Positions 1 through 6,940 of a DNA stretch of 26,156 nucleotides are shown here, one piece after another. Both the position numbers and the translations under genes were made by a program. Origin of the DNA: Elusimicrobia bacterium UBA5214 (GTDB lineage: Bacteria > Elusimicrobiota > UBA5214); contig DHVG01000001.1 in the NCBI GenBank assembly GCA_002412545.1, forward strand, positions 47,183 to 73,338, given 5' to 3'. Under the pieces are notes generated by a model. That model was not told the DNA's origin. It worked only from the letters and a program-made list of their open reading frames with translations, and ran no database searches. How positions within the stretch are numbered: the stretch's first letter is position 1; every line of letters begins with the position of its first letter.

Positions 1-207
1 GAGTTCTTCTTCTTCACCAAAATGTGGACCAATACTGGAGACGACTAACTCAATTCCGGAGCGACAGATACCTTTTTCATTTTTTGTCCGGTCAACCTGA
101 CATTTGCGTGGACAAAGATGACAGTTTTTTAAAATTGCATAAAGTTGGTCGATCCGTTGGTTTAATTCTTTAGATTTGTATAACTTAAGATAGGCTGGTT
201 CAGACAT
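1..207 (-). CDS. Radical SAM protein, PflA/PflX-like (3' part cut by window edge)
   Basis: Not a full ORF here: the ATG is at 207 and the frame stays open to base 1, giving 69 residues (MSEPAYLKLYKSKE... to ...GPHFGEEEEL). The Cys pattern CHLCPRKC followed by GICRSG matches the N-terminal region that precedes the radical SAM CxxxCxxC motif in the uncharacterised relatives of pyruvate formate-lyase activating enzyme (COG1313 type). The CxxxCxxC motif itself would lie beyond the window. It follows the PAC2 gene by 30 bp on the same strand, so it is probably the third gene of the SppA-PAC2 operon. The family assignment rests on this N-terminal stretch only. Confidence 0.75.
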   Translation of the reverse strand, partial: MSEPAYLKLYKSKELNQRIDQLYAILKNCHLCPRKCQVDRTKNEKGICRSGIELVVSSIGPHFGEEEEL

Positions 208-237
208 TATTTAGAGGTTAAGTTTAGAATTTAGAAA

Positions 238-1203
238 TTATTTCTCTGGTGGTTGTTCTTTTCTCTTTTCAAAAAGGTCAAGAAATTTATCTTCGTATTC
301 TTTGAAGATACCCCATTTATCAAGGATAACTTTCAATTCAGTTATCTTAGTAGAATCTTTTTTTGCTTGTTCAAAAAGTTCTTCAATTTTCTTTTTCGCT
401 TCAGGAGGAATTTTTGTATATTCTTCAATTGTTTTGCGCATCTTATGGACATCCTCTTCAGACAGTGTCTTTGTCTTTTTTATATCTACAGAGAAAAAGT
501 CAAACAATTTCTCAATTTCTTCCTCTAAACGTTTAGCATAATTTTCAAGTTCAGTATAATCAATTTTTATTCCTAACATTGCAGTTAAAATTTCTAATAC
601 TGCTTGTGATGCTCTTGGATTTTCAATCTGTATTGTATAAAGAGGCAACTCACCTAAAAGACAAATTCCGGAGATTTTTCTTTGTTTAGCGATACCGAGC
701 AGTAAACCGTTTAATCCACTAATTTGCCCTTCGGGCATTATCTGGACATCTAATTTTCGTAATTCTTCTAGTAAAAATAAGTCAGTAGCAACAGCCCATA
801 CTTTTGGTTTTTCTAAATGGGTGATTGGTACTGGCATCGCCGCAAAAGTAAAAACTTTTTTTATTTCATATCGCTGAACAAATTCAAGTACACGATGTCC
901 ATAGAGATACCCTTTATCAAGGTCAGGTTGTGCTTCACTTAAAAAAATAATTAGGTCATTTTTTCCGTATCCATTTTTCCAGAAATAAAATTTATTTCTT
1001 GGTGGTTCAGGTATCTTGGCGAGACCATGTTGAACGGCAACTTCTGCTGGTTGGTAAACTTCAAAGGTTTCTAATTCAGCTAATTCCTCAGCTTTCAATT
1101 GGTTCTTCAGATAAGTGCCGGCTCTTAAGGCAACATTGCCCATCCCTGGCCAGCAAGCAAGTAAATAAGGTTCTTTAAGTTTTGGAAATGGTTTGTTAAT
1201 CAT
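238..1203 (-). CDS. PAC2-family protein (proteasome assembly chaperone-like)
   Basis: 321 residues. The N-terminal LLACWPGMGNVA and the later GQISGLNGLLLGIA and GICLLGELP segments are typical of the PAC2/DUF75 fold known from archaea, actinobacteria and several uncultured phyla. Residues of about 1-225 form the PAC2 domain. About 240-321 is a highly charged helical tail (EEYTKIPPEAKKKIEELFEQ and onward), probably coiled coil. The ATG lies 1 bp after the SppA stop codon, so translation is likely coupled. In eukaryotes and archaea relatives assist proteasome assembly; no proteasome gene is visible here, so the role is unknown. The link to a peptidase gene suggests protein quality control, which is inference. 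Confidence 0.85.
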   Translation of the reverse strand: MINKPFPKLKEPYLLACWPGMGNVALRAGTYLKNQLKAEELAELETFEVYQPAEVAVQHGLAKIPEPPRNKFYFWKNGYGKNDLIIFLSEAQPDLDKGYLYGHRVLEFVQRYEIKKVFTFAAMPVPITHLEKPKVWAVATDLFLLEELRKLDVQIMPEGQISGLNGLLLGIAKQRKISGICLLGELPLYTIQIENPRASQAVLEILTAMLGIKIDYTELENYAKRLEEEIEKLFDFFSVDIKKTKTLSEEDVHKMRKTIEEYTKIPPEAKKKIEELFEQAKKDSTKITELKVILDKWGIFKEYEDKFLDLFEKRKEQPPEK

Positions 1204-1204
1204 T

Positions 1205-1957
1205 TTAGCGTAAAAGTTTACTCAAAAACCCTTTTGGTTGACCAATTTTTTTGTTATAGTCAACAATCTGATAAGTTTTTAATTTACTTATTTCTTGGGC
1301 AATTTTTAACGCTTCGTCTTTTCCACCCAAAATATCAATCAGACCAATTTTTTTTGCTTCTTCACCAAGATATATTTTACCGGTAGAAATTTCTTTAACC
1401 ACTTCTTCTGATAAGTTGCGATTTTTTTCTACCTCCTGAAGAAAATGTTGATAAATTATTTCTATTTCTTGTTTCAATATTTCTTTTTCTTCCGGGGTAG
1501 ATTTTTGGAAAGGCAACCCTAAGGTCTTATGAATTCCGGAAGCCAGGGTATCAATATCAATACCAAATTTTTTCAGTAGTTCAGTAAAATCAGGACGCAG
1601 TGAAGTGACCCCAATACTGCCAATTATACTTAACTGGTCAGCGATAATCTTTTTGCATCCGGAAGCAATCCAGTAAGCACCGGAAGTAGCACTTTCCTTA
1701 ACCCAAGCAATTACCGGTTTAGAAAAATTCTTCACTTTTGTAGCGATTTCTTTACAAGGATATGGTGTTCCACCGGGTGAATCAATCTCTAAAATTACCG
1801 CTTTAATTTTTTTATTTTTTTCTACTTCTTCCAAAAATTCAATTACTTCGGTGGAAACAGTTCCACCTATCTTTATTGGTAGAGGAATCGGAAAAATAAA
1901 ACCACTTTCCGAAACAATCGTTCCTTTAATCGGGATAATTGCTATTTTACCTTTCAT
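1205..1957 (-). CDS. sppA: SppA-like signal peptide peptidase (S49), no membrane segment
   Basis: 250 residues, S49 peptidase family. The sequence shows IDSPGG (about 59-63), the nucleophile region with Ser92 in SATSGAYWIASG, the GSIGV segment (113-117) and the general-base Lys144 in SGIHKTLGLP, giving the Ser/Lys dyad. The N-terminus (MKGKIAIIPIKGTI) starts directly in the fold, with no signal peptide or transmembrane helix. Classical SppA is membrane-anchored and clears cleaved signal peptides; this one may be cytosolic. There is no clear Shine-Dalgarno site before the ATG; the leader instead carries a pair of GATTACAG repeats. First gene of the SppA-PAC2-radical SAM operon. Confidence 0.88.
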   Translation of the reverse strand: MKGKIAIIPIKGTIVSESGFIFPIPLPIKIGGTVSTEVIEFLEEVEKNKKIKAVILEIDSPGGTPYPCKEIATKVKNFSKPVIAWVKESATSGAYWIASGCKKIIADQLSIIGSIGVTSLRPDFTELLKKFGIDIDTLASGIHKTLGLPFQKSTPEEKEILKQEIEIIYQHFLQEVEKNRNLSEEVVKEISTGKIYLGEEAKKIGLIDILGGKDEALKIAQEISKLKTYQIVDYNKKIGQPKGFLSKLLR

Positions 1958-1972
1958 TTTTTTCTAATTTTT

Positions 1973-2007
1973 TGATTACAGTGATTAAAAACATGATTAC
2001 AGCGATT
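1973..2007. repeat. Paired GATTACAG repeat, copy pair 1
   Basis: TGATTACAGTGATT (1973-1986) and TGATTACAGCGATT (1994-2007) differ by one base and start 21 bp apart. They lie directly upstream of the sppA start. The same family appears at 10954-10990, 12028-12115 and 14511-14669. Confidence 0.8.
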
Positions 2008-2010
2008 TGT

Positions 2011-2181
2011 TTAGGCGTCTCTCCGGGTAGTATTGCGTCTTTCGCGAGGTATGAACCGTTCTGGTTCATACCGGGGTAACTGTTTCTTAAATTGAGGAAC
2101 CGTCCGAATTTGCCGATATTTTTGTAAATTCTTGAAATATTTTGTTGTGCGTGCTAATTTGCTGTTAGTTTTTCGTGTCAT
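2011..2181 (-). CDS. Small basic hypothetical protein (doubtful)
   Basis: 56 residues from the ATG at 2181 (MTRKTNSKLARTTKYF...); a TTG at 2223 would give 70 residues, but the extra part looks like untranslated leader. The product is strongly basic. There is no Shine-Dalgarno site and I do not recognise the protein. The second half is built on a perfect 10-bp hairpin (GGTATGAACC at 2048-2057, GGTTCATACC at 2063-2072), so part of the ORF may simply be a palindromic repeat. It sits between a lipoprotein gene and sppA. It could be a real small protein or a chance reading frame. Confidence 0.3.
   Translation of the reverse strand: MTRKTNSKLARTTKYFKNLQKYRQIRTVPQFKKQLPRYEPERFIPRERRNTTRRDA
2048..2072. 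repeat. Perfect 10-bp hairpin
   Basis: GGTATGAACC, loop GTTCT, GGTTCATACC. It lies inside the doubtful small ORF. It has no T-run on either side, so it is not a standard terminator; it is more like one of the dispersed palindromes of this genome. Confidence 0.7.
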
Positions 2182-2227
2182 TTTGCTAATATAAATGTTA
2201 TCAAAAAAACAAACAAAAAGCAATATT

Positions 2228-2635
2228 TTATCGTCTCAATCCAGCATTGTCCATTGCTTGGTTCATCTTCTGCATAAACTCCATCTGTCTATTTGGTGGT
2301 AGATTTGCGTAATACTGACGGAAATCAGGGTGTTGGTCAAGACGATATTTTTCACGGATTGCCAGTGATTTTTTTTCGTAATCAGCACGGTCGGTTGGAC
2401 TTGTCTTATGCACATACTCTTGGCTAAGTTTTGCCTGTTCTACCATATAATCAATGTAAAGTTTGTCCATTTCTGGAGAGGTAGAAACCTGAGGTGCCAA
2501 TGTTTCACTTGGTGCAGGCATTTCGGTAGGTGTTGGTAAATCTTCACTTGTTTTTTCTTCCTTTTTCTTAGCGCAGGAAAAAACCATGATACTTAAAGTT
2601 AACAAAAGCAAAATGGTAAAAACTTTTCTTTTCAT
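2228..2635 (-). CDS. Small lipoprotein, unknown function
   Basis: 135 residues. The N-terminus is a lipoprotein signal: MKRK, a hydrophobic run, then a cysteine at position 21 (SIMVFSC), followed by a charged and Pro/Thr-rich linker to about residue 55. The remainder is predicted helical (about 58-135), with KYRLDQHPDFRQYYANLPP and MEFMQKMNQAMDNAGLRR. AGGAGG sits 5 bp before the ATG and fixes the start. No family recognised. It is probably anchored in the envelope facing the periplasm. It lies downstream of the K+ channel gene on the same strand. Confidence 0.75.
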   Translation of the reverse strand: MKRKVFTILLLLTLSIMVFSCAKKKEEKTSEDLPTPTEMPAPSETLAPQVSTSPEMDKLYIDYMVEQAKLSQEYVHKTSPTDRADYEKKSLAIREKYRLDQHPDFRQYYANLPPNRQMEFMQKMNQAMDNAGLRR

Positions 2636-2650
2636 TTTTCCTCCTGTTAT

Positions 2651-3664
2651 TTATACATTTTCTCTTTTCAGTAGTTCTTGCAATTTTTCTAATCCCTTTA
2701 ATTCTCCTAAGACAATGAGAATATCTTTTTCTCTAAGTTTGACTTCGGGTAGTGGGTTGTATGAATATTTTTCCGTCTCTTTTTCTTTTAAGGCAACGAC
2801 AATTAGTCCAGTTTTTTCGGGAATATCTACTTCTCTTAAAGTTTTCCCAGCAAGCGGTGAACCAATTGGTATTTCTGTCTCTTCAATACGTAAAGTTGTT
2901 TCCCTTTCCCGAAGCATAGTATCCAGGAAACTAACTACTGTCGGACGGACCATTTCTGAAGCCATCCGTAATCCACCAATTGCTTCCGTAGAGACAACCT
3001 TATCTGCACCGGCTTTATACAATTTTGGTACCGTTCCTTCGTCAATTGCCCGACTGATTATTCGTAAGTTGGGGTTAATATTCCTTGCCGTGAGCACAAC
3101 AAAAAGGTTGTCTTTATCTGAAGACAAGGCACTAATTAGTCCAGCCGCAGAGCGAATTCCTGCCTTAATCAGTATTTCATCCTCAGCAGCATTTCCAGCA
3201 ATAAAGAGAATATTTTTATCTTCTTCTAATTTCTTAATTTGTTCCTCATTATTTTCTACGACAACGAATTCTCTTTGTGTTTTAGTGAATTCGTCAATTA
3301 CGTATTTACCCACATCACCAGCACCACAGATGATATAGTGTCCTTCTAAATTTTGAATTTGTTTTTCCATTCTTTTCCTCCTTAAAAGTCCACTCAGTTC
3401 ACCTTCAACAATGAATTCCAATGTACTACCAGCAGCATAAGCCAATAACCCAATACCACTTACCAAAATAAACATTGTAAAAATTCGTCCTGTTGGTGAG
3501 AGTGGTCTTACTTCTTGAAAACCAACTGTGGTCAAAGTAATTACTGTCATATATACTGCTTCTAATAATGACCATTTTTCAATAATTATGTATCCTAAAA
3601 TGGCACAAATAAATACACAAAATAAAATTAATAAAATTATTTTTAATCTTTTTGGGATTATCAT
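2651..3664 (-). CDS. Two-helix K+ channel with RCK (TrkA-N/TrkA-C) domains
   Basis: 337 residues, MthK/Kch-like architecture. TM1 is about 7-28, the pore loop carries the selectivity filter TTVGF (45-49), and TM2 is about 60-86. The RCK N-domain starts near 109 with HYIICGAGDVGK, the GxGxxG nucleotide-binding motif. A TrkA-C domain covers about 250-335. The product should be a ligand-gated potassium channel of the cytoplasmic membrane, controlled by nucleotide or Ca2+ binding to the RCK ring; the ligand cannot be read from the sequence. The start ATG overlaps the stop of the NYN gene (ATGA), so the two are translationally coupled. Confidence 0.92.
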   Translation of the reverse strand: MIIPKRLKIILLILFCVFICAILGYIIIEKWSLLEAVYMTVITLTTVGFQEVRPLSPTGRIFTMFILVSGIGLLAYAAGSTLEFIVEGELSGLLRRKRMEKQIQNLEGHYIICGAGDVGKYVIDEFTKTQREFVVVENNEEQIKKLEEDKNILFIAGNAAEDEILIKAGIRSAAGLISALSSDKDNLFVVLTARNINPNLRIISRAIDEGTVPKLYKAGADKVVSTEAIGGLRMASEMVRPTVVSFLDTMLRERETTLRIEETEIPIGSPLAGKTLREVDIPEKTGLIVVALKEKETEKYSYNPLPEVKLREKDILIVLGELKGLEKLQELLKRENV

Positions 3665-4161
3665 TTGAGGTGATTACCTCTTAGCCAGATTTCTTCCAGT
3701 TCTTTAGTTATTTTTTCCATTTCTTCAATATTTAATGTAGTTTTTGCTCTAATAGTTTTTTCGTCCGGTTTGGGAAATTTCTTCCGTGCTATTTCTTTGA
3801 CTGGAATTACTCTTACTCCATATATCTTTACTGTCTCTTTAAGTCCTCTATCGTCAGTAACCACAATAACCTGTTTTGGGTTCGGGATACGGTGAACTAA
3901 CTTTTTAATTTTGTTGTCCGCAGTCTCATCTTGGCTAAAAATTATTTCTATATTTGTCTTTTTCAGTTTCCGTTGTGTCGGCAGATTTACTTCACTTTTA
4001 CCATCAAAGACAATGGTGACTTTATTTTTTATACTTCCTTGCGGACGATAAATTTCAAAATAACGAATTAACCCGTCCCGACCATCTTTTAAAGGTCGTC
4101 CTTCTAAATCCGGTAACTGTTTCAAAACATTGTAACCGTCAATGATATAGTGAACTGACAT
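3661..4161 (-). CDS. YacP-like NYN (PIN-like) ribonuclease
   Basis: 166 residues. The NYN-domain acidic residues are in place: DGYN (8-11), FDG (Asp53), SQDETADNKI (Asp78, Asp82) and TDDRGL (Asp103/104). This is the pattern of YacP/Rae1-type RNA endonucleases. A charged C-terminal helix follows (about 130-166, with EEMEKITKELEEIW). Members of the family act on mRNA or rRNA; the target of this one cannot be deduced. It is cotranscribed with the K+ channel by a 4-bp overlap. The upstream spacer (4162-4272) is filled by an inverted-repeat array. Confidence 0.85.
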   Translation of the reverse strand: MSVHYIIDGYNVLKQLPDLEGRPLKDGRDGLIRYFEIYRPQGSIKNKVTIVFDGKSEVNLPTQRKLKKTNIEIIFSQDETADNKIKKLVHRIPNPKQVIVVTDDRGLKETVKIYGVRVIPVKEIARKKFPKPDEKTIRAKTTLNIEEMEKITKELEEIWLRGNHLK

Positions 4162-4174
4162 TTCCGTTAGGTCG

Positions 4175-4252
4175 GTTTAGTCCGTTAAGTCCGTTTGGTT
4201 GGTTAATTCCGTTATGTCCATTAACGGTTTTAACGGAAATAACGGACTAAAC
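4175..4252. repeat. Nested inverted repeat of CCGTTA words
   Basis: GTTTAGTCCGTTA (4175-4187) and TAACGGACTAAAC (4240-4252) are exact reverse complements (13 bp). Inside lies a second pair, TTCCGTTA (4208-4215) and TAACGGAA (4231-4238), within a field of repeated CCGTT/AACGG words. It lies 3' of the peptide-binding protein gene and 5' of the NYN gene. It could end or stabilise the upstream transcript; there is no good T-run after it. Confidence 0.8.
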
Positions 4253-4272
4253 GGTCCCAACGGATTAAACAG

Positions 4273-6039
4273 TTACTGTGAATACTTTTGCTGACTTTTT
4301 GGCACATACCATTTTACAAAATTCCAGCCTAAACCTAAAGGGGCAACTTCCGGTCCGAAGAACCGTTTATGTACTACCGGTAAAGCATCCGGATAATAAA
4401 GAAAACAATAGGGTTGTTCTTCATTCAAGATTTCATGTATCTGCCAGTATATTTTTTTTCTTTTTTCTAAGTCAAAAGTTTTTCTTCCTTCTTCAAGCAG
4501 TTTATCAACTATCGTATTTTCGTAAGCGATAAAATTATATTTTCCCGGTTCCTTTTGACTGGAATGCCAGATAGAGAATTGGTCCGGGTCACGTGAGAGT
4601 GACCAGCCGAGAATTACGGTATCAAAATTTCTTTTCTCCACAAATTGGTGAACAAAGGTACTCCATTCTACAATACGAATATTAACCTTTATTCCAACTT
4701 TTTTCAAATGCATCTGGATAATTTCTGTTGATAATGCCCGTGCTTTATTCCCTTGGTTGGTCAGTAAGGTAAATTCAAATTTTATTCGTTTATTCGTTTT
4801 GTCCGTTATCCCGTTTGTCTGTTTGTCAAGCCAACCATCACCGTCAGTATCAGTCCAACCACAATTAGCAAGTAATTTTTTAGCTTTTTCTGGATTGTAT
4901 TCATAGTTCTTAACTTCTGGATTATATGCCCAGGAACTCGGTGGGAAAGGTCCGGTTGCTGGTTTACCTAATCCAAGTAAAACACCGTCAACGATTTCTT
5001 TTTTATTGATTGCATAGGTAATTGCCTGACGTACTTTTTTTTCTTTAAACAAAGGATTTTTTAAATTAAAACCGAGATAAGTGTAAGCGAATGCTGGATA
5101 GCGAAACTTATTATATTTTTTAAAAAATTCTGGATATGCTTTATACTGGTCAGCAGTTAAGCCCATCGCATCAATTGATTCCTGACGTAGTTCAAGAAAC
5201 TGGACTGCTTGGTCAGGAATAATCCGATAAAGATAACGATTAAGATAAGGGTAGAGCCGAGTTTGCTGGCTCCGACGGAGTCCCCCGACGTTGCGTCGGG
5301 GAGTTCCTTCGGGATCTGCTGGTTTATCCTCAAAATAGTCCGGATTTGCTTCCAAAACAATTTTTTCATCCGTCTTCCATTCTTTAAATTTATAAGGACC
5401 TGTGCCGATTGGTTGACGATTCGCTGGATGAGAGTTGAAATCCCCATTTTGAAAAATATGTTTCGGGATAATTCCCATCCCCCAGGATTCTAATGCCGGT
5501 GCAAAAGGTTCTTTATAGGTAATTTTTACCGTATAAGAGTCAAGGACTTCTAACCTCTTTACTAAGAGATAATCACTGGAATATGGTGTTTTTACTTTTG
5601 GGTCAATAAGTTTTTCGTAAGTAAATCTTACATCTTCACTGGTGAACGGTTGACCATCGTGCCAATGGACATTTTTGCGTAGATGAAAAATTATCTCTAA
5701 GCCGTTCCTCTTTATTTCCCAGGATTCGGCTAAATCACCGACTAATTTTATATTTTTGTTATACTTTACTAAACCATTATAAACCAGACCATTGATATCG
5801 CCGGAAGCACTATCCATTGCCAGTATTGGATTCAAATAACTGGCATCACCGATAGAGGCATCAATATAAACATCACCGTAAGCAGGCGATTGGGTAATTG
5901 GGTGATTGGGTGATTGGGTGATTGAGTGATTGGGTTCTTTGCGGGAACATCCGATAGAACCAGACAGTAGCCAGTAGCTAATAGCTAATAGTAAAATAAT
6001 TCTTTTATCAGTTTTTTTGTATTTCCTAGATCTTGTCAC
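4273..6039 (-). CDS. ABC transporter peptide-binding lipoprotein (SBP_bac_5)
   Basis: DppA/OppA/AppA-type solute-binding protein. The GTG at 6039 gives MTRSRKYKKTDKRIILLLA..., a typical lipoprotein signal with lipobox SGSIGC (Cys31). The frame opens further to a TTG at 6087 (604 residues), but the promoter at 6067-6094 would start transcription after that TTG, so I prefer GTG. The mature part has the family landmarks DLAESWEI, FHLRKNVHWHDGQPFTSEDVRFT, GTGPYKF and FGWNF-like ending. Two insertions are visible: an octapeptide array just after the lipobox (ITQSPNHPITQSP) and a 24-residue segment rich in Arg/Pro between NPDYFEDKP and YLNRYLYRIIPDQ. No permease genes are adjacent, so it is an orphan binding protein. 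Confidence is high for the family and moderate for the start. Confidence 0.9.
   Translation of the reverse strand: MTRSRKYKKTDKRIILLLAISYWLLSGSIGCSRKEPNHSITQSPNHPITQSPAYGDVYIDASIGDASYLNPILAMDSASGDINGLVYNGLVKYNKNIKLVGDLAESWEIKRNGLEIIFHLRKNVHWHDGQPFTSEDVRFTYEKLIDPKVKTPYSSDYLLVKRLEVLDSYTVKITYKEPFAPALESWGMGIIPKHIFQNGDFNSHPANRQPIGTGPYKFKEWKTDEKIVLEANPDYFEDKPADPEGTPRRNVGGLRRSQQTRLYPYLNRYLYRIIPDQAVQFLELRQESIDAMGLTADQYKAYPEFFKKYNKFRYPAFAYTYLGFNLKNPLFKEKKVRQAITYAINKKEIVDGVLLGLGKPATGPFPPSSWAYNPEVKNYEYNPEKAKKLLANCGWTDTDGDGWLDKQTNGITDKTNKRIKFEFTLLTNQGNKARALSTEIIQMHLKKVGIKVNIRIVEWSTFVHQFVEKRNFDTVILGWSLSRDPDQFSIWHSSQKEPGKYNFIAYENTIVDKLLEEGRKTFDLEKRKKIYWQIHEILNEEQPYCFLYYPDALPVVHKRFFGPEVAPLGLGWNFVKWYVPKSQQKYSQ
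5248..5319. repeat. 72-bp palindromic element inserted in frame in the binding-protein gene
   Basis: Three small hairpins in series: CCCCGACG-TTG-CGTCGGGG (5283-5301), CTCCG-A-CGGAG (5270-5280) and GAGCC...GGCTC (5254-5272). It encodes 24 residues (ADPEGTPRRNVG... to ...TRLYP) that interrupt a segment which runs on directly in related binding proteins as I know them. It shares AGCAAACTCGG and GGCTCTAC words with the intergenic element at 15704-15848. Confidence 0.7.
5888..5935. repeat. 8-bp tandem repeat, six units, inside coding sequence
   Basis: GATTGGGT, AATTGGGT, GATTGGGT, GATTGGGT, GATTGAGT, GATTGGGT, exactly 48 bp. It encodes the octapeptides NHSITQSP and NHPITQSP just after the lipobox of the binding protein. 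A gain or loss of one 8-bp unit would shift the reading frame. Confidence 0.9.
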
Positions 6040-6066
6040 TTGAATTTTCCCATTTCTTGAATATTT

Positions 6067-6094
6067 TTTATACTTTAAATCTGTCAATTGTCAA
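6067..6094 (-). promoter_or_regulatory. Sigma70-type promoter of the peptide-binding protein gene
   Basis: On the minus strand TTGACA (6094-6089), 16 bp, TATAAA (6072-6067). The expected start of transcription is near 6060, about 20 bp before the GTG at 6039 and downstream of the alternative TTG at 6087. Confidence 0.6.
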
Positions 6095-6105
6095 CGAGTT
6101 GACAA
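6088..6105. promoter_or_regulatory. Operator-like 18-bp palindrome over the -35 box
   Basis: TTGTCAACGAGTTGACAA: perfect 8-bp arms around a 2-bp centre. It covers the -35 box of the promoter at 6067-6094, the expected position for a dimeric repressor site. The regulator is unknown. Confidence 0.5.
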
Positions 6106-6199
6106 CTTTCAGCTTATGTATGCCACCTGTCAAGTGAAAATAGATTTTATGAAAAAGAACATAAGTCAATCAGGGAAGGTTTTACACTTTGTAGCGTTG

Positions 6200-6916
6200 T
6201 TAAAAGTCAAAAAATGTTTTTAATAAATTTTCCATTTTTTCCAGTAATTTTTTTTCTGATGCATAAGGTACGGAAATAGCAAAATAATCCAGATTAACTA
6301 TTGCATTGAGAATAGCATCTTCTATTTTAAGTTCATTAAGTTTTCGGCAGATATTTTCATTCACTAATTTAATCTCATTATAGATTTTGGTAAGTTTTTC
6401 CAAGTCCCAATCCGGATTTTTACCTTTTTTATATAAAAAATATTGTACTAATAAATACATTGATACTACCCGATAATTTGTTTCTTCTAATGTAGCAAAT
6501 GGTAAATGATAACGAACCATTGGTTTGAGTTTTTCCATAATCGGACAGCCACTGGTAACCATATATATTCCCATTAAAGAACTGATTCCTTTTTGTAGTG
6601 AAGTGTGTTTTGAATATCTCCGTATTTCAGTGTCAACGATTACTTCAACTTGCGTATAAGAAATATAAGGTTTAAAGAAATCAATAAGGTCAATAATATT
6701 TACTGCTATCGGGCAATATTTATTTTCTTTCTCTTCTAAAGGACAATTTTGGCATTTAAAATTTTTCAATTCAGTCCACCGTGGGTATGACGATATTTGC
6801 TCTTTTTTAATTAAATTTAAAGTTTTATTATCAAGGACGAGGTTAAATTTTTTTTCTTCGCCATTGCTAAACAAAAACCGATAATTATAAGTAATTGTTT
6901 CTTCAGGATTATTCAT
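6200..6916 (-). CDS. Conserved hypothetical protein with Cys cluster (DUF6901-like)
   Basis: 238 residues, no signal peptide and no membrane segment. The N-terminal third contains FKCQNCPLEEKENKYCPIAVN (CxxC-x8-C), a possible metal site, and a further SGCPIMEKLKPMVRYHLPFA. It resembles from memory a family of cytosolic proteins with the same CPNCPL...CP and SGCP...RFHLPFA pattern, which I think is listed as DUF6901; treat that number as provisional. Function unknown. The gene lies 24 bp after the second M16 peptidase gene on the same strand and is likely its operon partner. No strong Shine-Dalgarno site. Confidence 0.75.
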   Translation of the reverse strand: MNNPEETITYNYRFLFSNGEEKKFNLVLDNKTLNLIKKEQISSYPRWTELKNFKCQNCPLEEKENKYCPIAVNIIDLIDFFKPYISYTQVEVIVDTEIRRYSKHTSLQKGISSLMGIYMVTSGCPIMEKLKPMVRYHLPFATLEETNYRVVSMYLLVQYFLYKKGKNPDWDLEKLTKIYNEIKLVNENICRKLNELKIEDAILNAIVNLDYFAISVPYASEKKLLEKMENLLKTFFDF

Positions 6917-6940
6917 TTTTTATCTTCAAAAAAAATATTC

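Noticed and set aside
5157..5493. ORFs overlapping the binding-protein gene on both strands
   Set aside because: Shadows of the real gene and of its palindromic insert; no start signals or family match.
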